Below, piece after piece: positions 45,880 through 54,409 of a DNA stretch of 64,000 nucleotides (the stretch's first letter is position 1; every line of letters begins with the position of its first letter). A program made the position numbers and the translations under genes. The stretch is from positions 62,001-126,000 of the forward strand of contig CAVTSL010000014.1 in NCBI GenBank assembly GCA_963737405.1, in the 5' to 3' direction. This stretch comes from JACCTU01 sp963737405 (GTDB lineage Bacteria; Actinomycetota; Thermoleophilia; Gaiellales; Gaiellaceae). The notes under the pieces were generated by a model that saw nothing but the letters and a program-made list of their open reading frames with translations, made no database searches and had not been told where the DNA came from.

Positions 45880-47024
45880 AGGACCTCCTCGAGGAGCGCA
45901 GCGGCCTCGGCGCACTCCTGCTCGGTCGGCACGAGCGCGAAGCGGACGTAGCCCTCGCCGGACGGCCCGAAGTAGGAGCCCGGCGCGACCACGACTCCGT
46001 GCTCGAGCAGACGCTCTGCGAACGACTCCGACGTCTCGCCGTCGGGCACCTCGACCCAGAGGTACATCGTGGCGGCGCTCCCGGCGAGCGCGACGCGCCG
46101 CCGCGCGAAGACGTCGAGGAAGAGCTGCCGCTTGCGCGCGTAGAGGGCGCGGTTTCGCTCGACGTGCTCCTCGTCGCCCCAGGCAGCGACACCGGCGCGC
46201 TGCACGAACACCTGCGGCGCGGTGCCGACGTTCGGCCGGAACTTGCGCAGCGACTCGATCACGTCCTCCGGCGCGGCGATGAACCCGCAGCGGTAGCCGG
46301 TCATCGACGACCGCTTCGAGAGCGTGTTGAAGACGACGACGTTCGAACGGTCGGCGACCTGCAGCGCGGACGAAGGCGGCTCCTCGAACCAGAGCTCCGT
46401 GTACGCCTCGTCCGAGCAGACGAGCACGTCGTGCTCGCGCGCGAGCTCCGCGAGGCGCTCGTAGAACGAGAGCGGCGCCACCGCGCCGGTCGGGTTGTTC
46501 GGGTAGCAGACCCAGACGAGTGCGGCCCGCGCCCAGGTCTCCTCGTCGATCGCGTCGAGGTCCGGGAGGAAGCCGTGGTCGGCCGGCAGCGGGAACGTCT
46601 GAACCTCCGCGCCGGCGAACAGCGCGCCGCGCTCGTAGACCGGGTAGCCGGGCTCCGGGACGAGCACGAGATCCTTCCTCGAGCCCGCGTCCAGCACGAC
46701 CTGCGCGAAGAGGAAGATCGCCTCCTTCGAGCCGTAGGTCGGGATCAGCTCGCTCGCGGGATCGAGCCGGACGCCGAAACGCCGCTCGGTCCACTGCGCG
46801 ACCGCCTCGCGGTACTCCGGCAGACCGACGGCGGTCGGATAGCCCGTCGCCTCGTCGAGCGCGTCGGCGAGCGCGCGCTTGATCAGCGGATCCGTCGGCT
46901 CGCGCGGGTCGCCCATGCCGAAGTCGAAGATCCGCACGCCCTCGGCGGCCTTGCGCCGCTTCGCCTCCTCGATCCGCACGAACGGGTAGACGGCCTGTGC
47001 GGCGAGGACGGGGGAGACGTGCAC
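45876..47024 (-). CDS. dapC: Succinyldiaminopimelate transaminase (DapC-like class I/II aminotransferase)
   Basis: A 382-residue PLP enzyme. The core has GYPTAVGLPEYREAVAQW, YPNNPTGAVAPL, the SDEAY aspartate/tyrosine pair, and NTLSKRSSMTGYRCGF with the PLP lysine. Its place between dapE and dapD strongly supports the N-succinyl-LL-2-amino-6-oxopimelate transamination step rather than general amino-acid transamination. GTG start 47024 is 9 bp after the dapE stop. Confidence 0.92.
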   Translation of the reverse strand: MHVSPVLAAQAVYPFVRIEEAKRRKAAEGVRIFDFGMGDPREPTDPLIKRALADALDEATGYPTAVGLPEYREAVAQWTERRFGVRLDPASELIPTYGSKEAIFLFAQVVLDAGSRKDLVLVPEPGYPVYERGALFAGAEVQTFPLPADHGFLPDLDAIDEETWARAALVWVCYPNNPTGAVAPLSFYERLAELAREHDVLVCSDEAYTELWFEEPPSSALQVADRSNVVVFNTLSKRSSMTGYRCGFIAAPEDVIESLRKFRPNVGTAPQVFVQRAGVAAWGDEEHVERNRALYARKRQLFLDVFARRRVALAGSAATMYLWVEVPDGETSESFAERLLEHGVVVAPGSYFGPSGEGYVRFALVPTEQECAEAAALLEEVL

Positions 47025-47033
47025 GCCTGGAGC

Positions 47034-48101
47034 CTAGGGACCCAGGAAGACGCGGAGCGCGTCGAACGAGCGCTCGAGCGCCGCGACCTCGATCTGCTCG
47101 TCCCGGGTGTGCGCGTAGCGCGTCGCGCCGGGGCCGAAGTTCACCGCGTCGAGGCCGCGCTCGGCGAACTGCGCGACGGGCGTCCACGCCTGCTTCGGCG
47201 TCAGCTCGAACCCTCCGACGTCGCGAAGGCGCTGGACGAGCGGGTTCCGCACGGCCACCGGCGCGGCCGGCGAGTGGCTGACGATCTCCACCTCGCCGCC
47301 GGCGAGCTCGCGCAGCCGCGCCTCCGCGTCGGCACGCGAGCGGTGCGGCGCGTAGCGGAAGTTCACGGTCGCGGTCACGAGGTCGGGGACGACGTTGTCG
47401 GCGCGCCCGCCGGAGATGCGCGTGAGGCTGAGCACCTCGCGGAACACGAGCCCCTCGACCTCGACGTCCTGCGGCGGCAGCGCCGCGACGCGGGCGAGCC
47501 CCTGCACTGCGAGGTCGATCGCGTTCACGCCGAGCCACGGACGCGCCGTGTGCGCGCTGCGGCCCTCGAAGCGAAGCAGCCCGTTGATGTTGCCGACGCA
47601 GCCGACCTGGACCTCGTTGTCGGTCGGCTCCATCACGACGACGAGCGCCGCCTCGTCGATCGGCCCGGCGTCGAACAGCTTCGGGAGCGGACTGTGCTCG
47701 ACCGAGATCTCCTCGCGCGGAAAGAAGAGGAAGGCCGGATCGAGGCCGAGGTCCGCGACGCCGGCGGCCCAGCGCGCGAGCTCGACCATGACCGCGAGCC
47801 CGCCCTTCATGTCGCTGGCGCCGAGGCCGTGCACCCGACCGTCCTCGATGTGCCCCGGGAGGTTCTCGTTCGCCGGGACCGTGTCGAGGTGGCCGGCGAA
47901 GACGACGAGCGGCTTGCCGCTCGGCGGTCCGCGGAAGAGGAGCGTGAGATCCTCGTCGTAGACGAGCCCGAGCGGCACGGCGCCGCGAACGAGCTCCGCG
48001 AGCGCCTCCTCGTTCCGGCTCTCCGACGGCACGTCGACGAGCTCGAGCGTCCGCGCGGCGAGGTCGTGGCCCACCCGGGGATTCTGCACGGGCCGGGGCA
48101 T
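47034..48101 (-). CDS. dapE: Succinyl-diaminopimelate desuccinylase DapE
   Basis: An M20-family dizinc amidase releasing LL-DAP. Metal ligands and catalytic residues are in VVFAGHLDTVPANENLPGH, LGASDMKGGLAVM and FFPREEISVE. The lid/dimerisation domain (GRSAHTARPWLGVNAIDLAV) is present. ATG 48101 gives 355 residues. It is the first gene of dapE-dapC-dapD-DUF4389-M48 and is divergent from hflX with 10 bp between starts. Confidence 0.93.
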   Translation of the reverse strand: MPRPVQNPRVGHDLAARTLELVDVPSESRNEEALAELVRGAVPLGLVYDEDLTLLFRGPPSGKPLVVFAGHLDTVPANENLPGHIEDGRVHGLGASDMKGGLAVMVELARWAAGVADLGLDPAFLFFPREEISVEHSPLPKLFDAGPIDEAALVVVMEPTDNEVQVGCVGNINGLLRFEGRSAHTARPWLGVNAIDLAVQGLARVAALPPQDVEVEGLVFREVLSLTRISGGRADNVVPDLVTATVNFRYAPHRSRADAEARLRELAGGEVEIVSHSPAAPVAVRNPLVQRLRDVGGFELTPKQAWTPVAQFAERGLDAVNFGPGATRYAHTRDEQIEVAALERSFDALRVFLGP

Positions 48102-48111
48102 AATCACCCTC

Positions 48112-49412
<1,301 letters not shown>

Positions 49413-49416
<4 letters not shown>

Positions 49417-49844
49417 TCGAGCTGCCGATCCGGCGCCTGCGTCCGGACGCACAGGTTCCGACGCAGGCGTACGAGCACGACGCCGGCATCGACCTCGCGG
49501 CGTGCGAGCGCGTCGAGCTCGGACCGGGGGAGAGGGCGCTCGTGCCGACGGGTCTCGCCGTCGCGATCCCGCCCGGGTATGCGGGCTACGTGCAGCCGCG
49601 CTCGGGCCTTGCGACGAAGCACGGGATCTCGATCGTGAACACGCCCGGCCTCGTCGACTCGGGCTACCGCGGCGAGCTGCTCGTCAACCTGCTGAACACG
49701 GACCCGCGCGAGTCGTTCGTCGTCGAGCCGGGGATGCGGATCGCGCAGCTCGTCGTGCTCGCGGTGCCGAGCGTCTCGCCGGTCGAGGTCGACGAGCTGC
49801 CCGCGAGCGAGCGCGGCGAGCGCGGGTTCGGCTCCTCGTCGTGA
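49413..49844 (+). CDS. dut: dUTP diphosphatase (dUTPase)
   Basis: Hydrolyses dUTP to dUMP. The trimeric dUTPase motifs are in order: AYEHDAGIDLAA (motif 1), PRSGLATKHGI (2), NTPGLVDSGYRGE (3), GMRIAQLVV (4) and the C-terminal RGERGFGSS (5). 143 residues. GTG start inside the hflX stop; the NUDIX start overlaps its stop, so two nucleotide-sanitation enzymes are coupled. Confidence 0.96.
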
Positions 49845-50296
49845 GGGAGCCGCGGATCCGCGTCTCGGCGCTCCTCCGCTGGGAGGGCCGGATCCTGCTC
49901 TGCCGCCACGAGAAGCCCGGCAAGGAGTACTGGCTCCTGCCCGGCGGCGGCGTGAACTCGGGCGAGAGCCTCGTCGACGCGCTCCATCGCGAGCTGCTCG
50001 AGGAGGTCGGGATCGACGAGGAGATCCCGCTGGAGGGCCCGGTCGCGATCGCGGACTCGATCCCTCCGGCCAAGAGCTTCCCCCCGAAGCACGTCGTCCA
50101 CATCGTCTTCGCCGGAGACCTCTCCGGCCGCTCGCTCGAGCGCGTGACGTCCCAGGACGCGGCCGTCCGGGGTCACCGGCTCTTCCGCGTCGAGGAGCTC
50201 GACGAGGTCGTCCTCCATCCGCCGATCCAGCGCTTCCTCAGCCGCTGGCGGCCGGGCGACCCCGTCGTCTACCTCGGCGCGCTCTGGATTCCCTAG
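49841..50296 (+). CDS. NUDIX hydrolase
   Basis: A 151-residue pyrophosphohydrolase. The Nudix box is GGGVNSGESLVDALHRELLEEVGI, with the catalytic REL-EEVG helix near residues 52-60 (described here by residues, not as one run: G-x5-E-x7-RE-L-x-EE-x-G). The N-terminus is short and the C-terminus ends in YLGALWIP. It could be a housecleaning MutT/ADP-ribose type enzyme, but the substrate is unknown. It follows dut by coupled translation, and its stop overlaps the convergent gatD stop. Confidence 0.9.
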   Translation: MREPRIRVSALLRWEGRILLCRHEKPGKEYWLLPGGGVNSGESLVDALHRELLEEVGIDEEIPLEGPVAIADSIPPAKSFPPKHVVHIVFAGDLSGRSLERVTSQDAAVRGHRLFRVEELDEVVLHPPIQRFLSRWRPGDPVVYLGALWIP

Positions 50297-51045
50297 AAGC
50301 GGCCGCCGCGCGAGCGGGCGCGCTGCGCAGAGACCGCGTGCGCCTCGTGCTCGAGCTCGTCGTCGAGCGGCTCGAAGCTCGGCGCGTCCTCGCCGGTCCG
50401 GTGCGCGATCGCCTGCGCGAGCAGCCAGTCCGCGAGCCACGGGTTCCGCGGGAGCAGCGGCCCGTGGAGGTACGTGCCGAGTGCGCGGCCGACACGGCAG
50501 CCCTCGCGGCCGCTCTCGCCGTCGTTCCCGAAGCCCGCGACGACGCGCCCGAGCGCCTCGGCGTCCGCGTCGAGGTACGTGCGCCCCGCGTGGTTCTCGA
50601 AGCCGGCGATCGTGCGGCGCTCGCCCGCGTCGAGCTCCGTCTCGAGGAGGATGTCGCCGATCATCCGACGCTCTCCGGCGATCGTGTGGTGCGGGAAGAG
50701 CCCGACGCCCGGGAGCTCCTCGCCGTTCGTGAAGCGGTAGAAGCGGCCGAGCAGCTGGTACCCGCCGCAGACCGCGAGGACGGCCGCGCCGCCGGCCGCC
50801 GACTCGAGCAGCGAGTCGCGCTTCGCGACGAGGTCACGCGCGACGAGCGCCTGCTCACGGTCCTGGCCGCCGCCGATGTAGAGCAGGTCGTGCGCGCCGG
50901 GCACGAGCGGGTCGTCGACCGAGACGGCCTGCACCTCGAGCTCGTGGCCGCGCCACGCCGCCCGCCGTGCGAGCACGGCGATGTTCCCGCGGTCGGCGTA
51001 GATGTTCAGGTACTCCGGATAGAGGTGCCCGACGACGATCCTCAT
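50293..51045 (-). CDS. gatD: Lipid II isoglutaminyl synthase, glutamine amidotransferase subunit GatD
   Basis: Class I (CobB/CobQ-like) glutaminase that supplies ammonia for amidating D-Glu of lipid II. The nucleophile Cys93 lies in AVCGGYQLLG, the catalytic His in GTYLHGPLLPRNPWLAD, and the N-terminal HLYPEYLNIYADRGN is diagnostic of GatD. 250 residues. It is encoded directly after murT with a 4-base overlap, as is standard. MurT/GatD amidation is found in Actinobacteria and Firmicutes and affects wall cross-linking and lysozyme resistance. Confidence 0.95.
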   Translation of the reverse strand: MRIVVGHLYPEYLNIYADRGNIAVLARRAAWRGHELEVQAVSVDDPLVPGAHDLLYIGGGQDREQALVARDLVAKRDSLLESAAGGAAVLAVCGGYQLLGRFYRFTNGEELPGVGLFPHHTIAGERRMIGDILLETELDAGERRTIAGFENHAGRTYLDADAEALGRVVAGFGNDGESGREGCRVGRALGTYLHGPLLPRNPWLADWLLAQAIAHRTGEDAPSFEPLDDELEHEAHAVSAQRARSRGGRF

Positions 51046-52421
51046 GCCGCGCGCTCCCAGTAGTTCGCCACGTGCCCGCGCGAAGCGACGATGCGCTGCA
51101 GCTCCAGCATCGCCGTGTAGGTGGGGAGGACGGCGAGCTCGCCGCCCGCCGGGGTGAGCTCGAGCCCGCGGTCGAGCCCGCGCTCGAGCGAGGGAACGAC
51201 CTCGATCGCGTCCGGATCGAGCCCCGCGTACTTGAAGCGGAGCGCCAGCTCGGCCGCGCGATCGCCCGTCACGACGACGCGGTCGAGCGACTCGAGCAGC
51301 GGCTCGAAGTCGACGTCCCAGATCCACGAGACGTCCTTGCCGTCGGCGATCGCGTCGTTCAGGGCCACGACCGCGAGCGACGGCGCCCCGCCGGCGACGA
51401 GCGTCCGGATCACCTCGTTCGCGCCGGCCGGGTTCTTGATCAGGAGCATCAGCAGGCTGCGCTCGCCGACCCGGATCCGCTCGAAGCGGCCGAACGCCGC
51501 ACCGAACCGCTCGAGCCCGCGAACGACGTCGTCGAGCCCGGCCCCGAGCGCGCGGGCGAGCGCTGCGGCGGCGAGCGCGTTGTAGACGTTGTAGAGCCCG
51601 GGCAGGGGAAGCGTCACCCGGCGTGAGCCGTCGGGCGTCACGAGCTCGAACGACGTCGAATCGAGGCCGCGGAGCTCGATCGTGCGCGCGATAACGGCGA
51701 GCGGCGGCCGCCGGTGGCCGCACCGCGGGCACTCGTACTCGCCGAGGTGCCCGACGTACGCCGCGTGGAAGATGTACGGCGCGCCGCAGCGGACGCAGTG
51801 CTTCGAGTCCGCCGCGTGCTGCAGCCCGCCGGGGCGTGCGTGGCGCCGGTCGTCGATGCCGAAGACAACGGCGTCCGGCCGCTCGCGCACGAGGTCGCCG
51901 AGCTGCGGGTCGTCGCCGTTGAGGACGAGCTGAGCGTCCGGTGGGAGCCGGTGGACGAGCTCCCGCCAGCGCTCCGCGATCAGCTCGAGCTCGCCGTAGC
52001 GGTCCAGCTGGTCGCGAAAGAGGTTGCCGAGCGCGAGCACGCGGGGCCGCACGAGCTCGGCCACCTGCGGGAGGGCGGCCTCGTCGACCTCGAAGAGCCC
52101 GAGCTCCGCGTGGTCGGCGGCCAGGAGCGTCGACGCGACGCCGGAGACGAGGTTCGCGCCGGCGGCGTTGTGCGCGAGCCGCACCCTGTCCCGCAGGATC
52201 TCGGCGGTCATCGCCGCAGTCGTCGTCTTCCCGTTCGTCGCGGAGAGGACGGCCGAGCCCTGCGGCAGGCGCGCAGCGAGCCGCGAGACCGCGCCCGGGT
52301 CGAGCTTCCAGACGAGCTTGCCCGGCAGCGTCGTACCGCCGCCCCGCCCCGCGAGGCGCGAAAGCGCGCCCGCCGCCCGCGCGGTCGCGGCGAGCGCCGG
52401 CAGGGGAAGCGAGACGCGCAC
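51042..52421 (-). CDS. murT: Lipid II isoglutaminyl synthase, Mur ligase-like subunit MurT
   Basis: ATP-dependent partner of GatD. The P-loop SATNGKTTT is at residues 60-68. A four-Cys zinc ribbon (C209, C212, C231, C234) inserted in the middle domain is a MurT hallmark, and DUF1727 forms the C-terminus. GTG 52421 gives 459 residues. The 213-bp region upstream is shared with the promoter of the divergent subtilase gene. Confidence 0.95.
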   Translation of the reverse strand: MRVSLPLPALAATARAAGALSRLAGRGGGTTLPGKLVWKLDPGAVSRLAARLPQGSAVLSATNGKTTTAAMTAEILRDRVRLAHNAAGANLVSGVASTLLAADHAELGLFEVDEAALPQVAELVRPRVLALGNLFRDQLDRYGELELIAERWRELVHRLPPDAQLVLNGDDPQLGDLVRERPDAVVFGIDDRRHARPGGLQHAADSKHCVRCGAPYIFHAAYVGHLGEYECPRCGHRRPPLAVIARTIELRGLDSTSFELVTPDGSRRVTLPLPGLYNVYNALAAAALARALGAGLDDVVRGLERFGAAFGRFERIRVGERSLLMLLIKNPAGANEVIRTLVAGGAPSLAVVALNDAIADGKDVSWIWDVDFEPLLESLDRVVVTGDRAAELALRFKYAGLDPDAIEVVPSLERGLDRGLELTPAGGELAVLPTYTAMLELQRIVASRGHVANYWERAA

Positions 52422-52475
52422 GGCGCGAGCGTAGCGCCCTCACCCGATCCCTCGATCGAGCGACGCGGCCGAGGT

Positions 52476-52548
52476 TCACTCGACCGGGGGAACTTCCGCG
52501 GCCCTCACCCGGCCGGGGGAGGAACCGCCACCGGGCCCAACCTAGGTT
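52476..52548 (+). promoter_or_regulatory. Promoter region of subtilase 1: two 16-bp dyads and a TAGGTT -10
   Basis: TCACTCGACCGGGGGA at 52476-52491 and TCACCCGGCCGGGGGA at 52505-52520 (start-to-start 29 bp) precede TAGGTT at 52543-52548, which fits an actinobacterial -10. Exactly 22 bp separate the second dyad from TAGGTT, the same as at subtilase 2. A degenerate extra half-site lies at 52440-52455. The approximately 80-nt leader holds a GGAAAG/CTTTCC hairpin (52556-52571). Confidence 0.55.
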
Positions 52549-52634
52549 GCGGCGCGGAAAGGCGGCTTTCCGACCCTTCCTACTGCGGCAATCCAACGGC
52601 CACGGCCGTCCGAGGAAAGGAACGAGTACTTCAC

Positions 52635-54281
52635 ATGCGGCACGAACGACCTTCGAATGTAGGCGAGGCCCGTTCGAGCGCGCTGTGGGGCAAGGGCTCT
52701 GGTGGCCAGTCCCGCGGTAGCGCTCTCTGGGGTCGCGGTGGGCGCGGCAAGATGGCGGTACTCCTCGCGCTCACCGTCAGCATCGTCATCCCGGCTTCCG
52801 GCATCGCCGGCGAGAAGCACGACGGTTCGGCTTCGGTTCCGGCCGACCTGCTCGCGCGGCCCAGGCGAATCCCAGCGCGACCTTCGACGTCATCGTCCAG
52901 GGTCGTCGCGAGGAGAACGAGTGACCGCACGACCGACGAGGTCAAGGACAGCGGCGGTCAGCTGAAGAAAGCGTTCCGCTCGATCAACGGCGCGGCGGCC
53001 ACGGTCACCGGCAAGCAGCTCCTCAAGCTCGCCGACGACTCCCACGTCACCGTGATCACCCGCGACGACAGCATGAAGCTCTCGGCTGTCGACTGGCGGG
53101 ACGTCACGAACGTCAACGAGCTCTGGGGCTCGGTGCTCCAGCCGGCGCCTCAGGCCCCGGCGATCGCGATCGTCGACTCGGGCATCGACGCGTCGAAGGT
53201 CGGCGACTTCGGCGGGCGCATCGTCGCCCGGGCGAACTTCAGCTCGCTCGAGCCGAACGTGAGCGGCGACCCGTCGGGTCACGGCACGATGGTGGCCGGT
53301 ATCGCGGCCGGCGGCTCGCTCCTCTACCCCGGCGTGGCGAAGAACGCACCGCTCGTCGACGTCCGCGTCGCATCACGGGAGGGCGAGGCCAAGACGAGTG
53401 ACATCCTCGCGGCGGTCGACTGGATGATCGCGAACAAGTCGCGGTACAACATCCGCGTCGCGAACTTCTCCCTCGCCGGCTCGAGCGAGTCAAGCTTCCG
53501 CTTCGACCCGATCGACAAGGCGGTCGAGAAGCTCTGGTTCAGCGGCGTCGTGGTCGTGGCGGCGGTCGGCAACAACGGCTCGGCGAACGGCCCCGTGAAG
53601 CTCGCGGCCCCGGGCAACGACCCGTTCATCATCACGGTGGGCGCGACCGACACGGAGGGCACGATCGGCCGGAGCGACGACACGCGGGCCGACTGGTCTG
53701 CATACGGCTCGACGGCGGACGGCTTCATGAAGCCGGATCTCTCCGCTCCGGGTCGCTACATCGCGGCTCCGATCCCGACGAGCTCGTACCTCTCGCTCGA
53801 GAAGCCTCTCCGGCTGCTGGGCGGCGGGTACATGTGGATGAGCGGCACGTCGTTCTCGGCGCCGATGGTCGCCGGCGCGGCGGCACAGCTGCTCGCCCGC
53901 AAGCCGTACCTCAACCCGAACCAGGTCAAGGGCGCGCTGATGCTCTCGGCCCGCAACCTCCCGTACGCGGACCCCGGCGCCGGCGTGGGCGAGCTCGACG
54001 CGGCGGCTGCCGCGGCGGTCTCCAACCCGCCCAACCCGAACGAGAACCTCTACGCGTTCGTGTCGAACGGCGACTTCAACGCCGACGCATGGGCCAGCTA
54101 CGTCTCGGTCAACGCGAACTGGACGCAGTCGAACTGGGTTTCCTCGAACTGGGTCTCGTCGAACTGGGTGTCGTCCAACTGGGTGGCCTCCAACTGGGTC
54201 GCATCCAACTGGGTGTCGTCCAACTGGGTGTCGTCCAACTGGGTCGCATCCAACTGGGTCGCGTCCAACTGGGCCGAGTAA
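52635..54281 (+). CDS. S8 subtilase 1 with SALWG-type head and Asn-Trp tail
   Basis: Secreted serine protease of the subtilisin family. Before the signal/TM segment (MAVLLALTVSIVIPASGIAG) lie two SALWGxGxxG motifs (about residues 13-36). A prodomain-like region follows, then the catalytic domain: Asp in IAIVDSGIDASKV, His in SGHGTMVAG, oxyanion Asn in AAVGNNGS, Ser in MSGTSFSAPMVAGAA. The C-terminus is an 11-unit NWxxx tail (54117-54278) ending in NWAE. A -1 indel near 52859 and a +1 near 52920 scramble about 20 residues of the prodomain but cancel out. ATG 52635 follows GAGGAAAGGA. It is a paralogue of the next gene. Confidence 0.88.
   Translation: MRHERPSNVGEARSSALWGKGSGGQSRGSALWGRGGRGKMAVLLALTVSIVIPASGIAGEKHDGSASVPADLLARPRRIPARPSTSSSRVVARRTSDRTTDEVKDSGGQLKKAFRSINGAAATVTGKQLLKLADDSHVTVITRDDSMKLSAVDWRDVTNVNELWGSVLQPAPQAPAIAIVDSGIDASKVGDFGGRIVARANFSSLEPNVSGDPSGHGTMVAGIAAGGSLLYPGVAKNAPLVDVRVASREGEAKTSDILAAVDWMIANKSRYNIRVANFSLAGSSESSFRFDPIDKAVEKLWFSGVVVVAAVGNNGSANGPVKLAAPGNDPFIITVGATDTEGTIGRSDDTRADWSAYGSTADGFMKPDLSAPGRYIAAPIPTSSYLSLEKPLRLLGGGYMWMSGTSFSAPMVAGAAAQLLARKPYLNPNQVKGALMLSARNLPYADPGAGVGELDAAAAAAVSNPPNPNENLYAFVSNGDFNADAWASYVSVNANWTQSNWVSSNWVSSNWVSSNWVASNWVASNWVSSNWVSSNWVASNWVASNWAE
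54117..54278 (+). repeat. 15-bp tandem coding repeat (NWxxx, 11 units)
   Basis: Ten pentapeptides NW(V/T)(S/A/Q)S plus a terminal NWAE, encoded by repeats with invariant AACTGG and variable third bases. Exact frame: 54 codons. The residue pattern (small-Asn-Trp-Val-small) resembles the register of pentapeptide-repeat proteins with Trp in the central position; a beta-helical fold is an inference. Confidence 0.95.
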
Positions 54282-54288
54282 CACCCCT

Positions 54289-54320
54289 CCGCGGGCGGCG
54301 GCTCCGGCCGCCGCCCGCGG
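54289..54320 (+). terminator. Strong hairpin after subtilase 1
   Basis: A perfect 14-bp stem (CCGCGGGCGGCGGC at 54289-54302 with 54307-54320) and a TCCG loop, starting 7 bp after the stop codon. There is no U-run, but the stem is very stable. It separates subtilase 1 from the promoter of subtilase 2. Confidence 0.75.
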
Positions 54321-54326
54321 ACCCTC

Positions 54327-54397
54327 TCCCCCGATCGGGTGAACCGCACGGCGTCACCCGCGCGGGGGATGTAGGTCGAAAGCGACGACTCTAGGTT
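54327..54397 (+). promoter_or_regulatory. Promoter region of subtilase 2: two 16-bp dyads and a TAGGTT -10
   Basis: An inverted copy TCCCCCGATCGGGTGA at 54327-54342 and a direct copy TCACCCGCGCGGGGGA at 54354-54369 precede TAGGTT at 54392-54397, again 22 bp after the second dyad. The ATG at 54410 is only 12 bp beyond the -10, so the mRNA may be nearly leaderless. Confidence 0.55.
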
Positions 54398-54409
54398 CCG
54401 CAAGCGGTA

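Noticed and set aside
52500..52634. c-di-GMP riboswitch in the subtilase 1 leader (tempting next to a GGDEF/HD-GYP gene)
   Set aside because: Only a small GGAAAG/CTTTCC hairpin is visible; the conserved GEMM core sequences are not found, and subtilase 2 has almost no leader.
54117..54278. Regular 15-bp repeat considered as a CRISPR-like or other non-coding array
   Set aside because: The period is 15 bp with no spacers, it stays in frame and encodes an NWxxx tail ending at the gene's stop codon.
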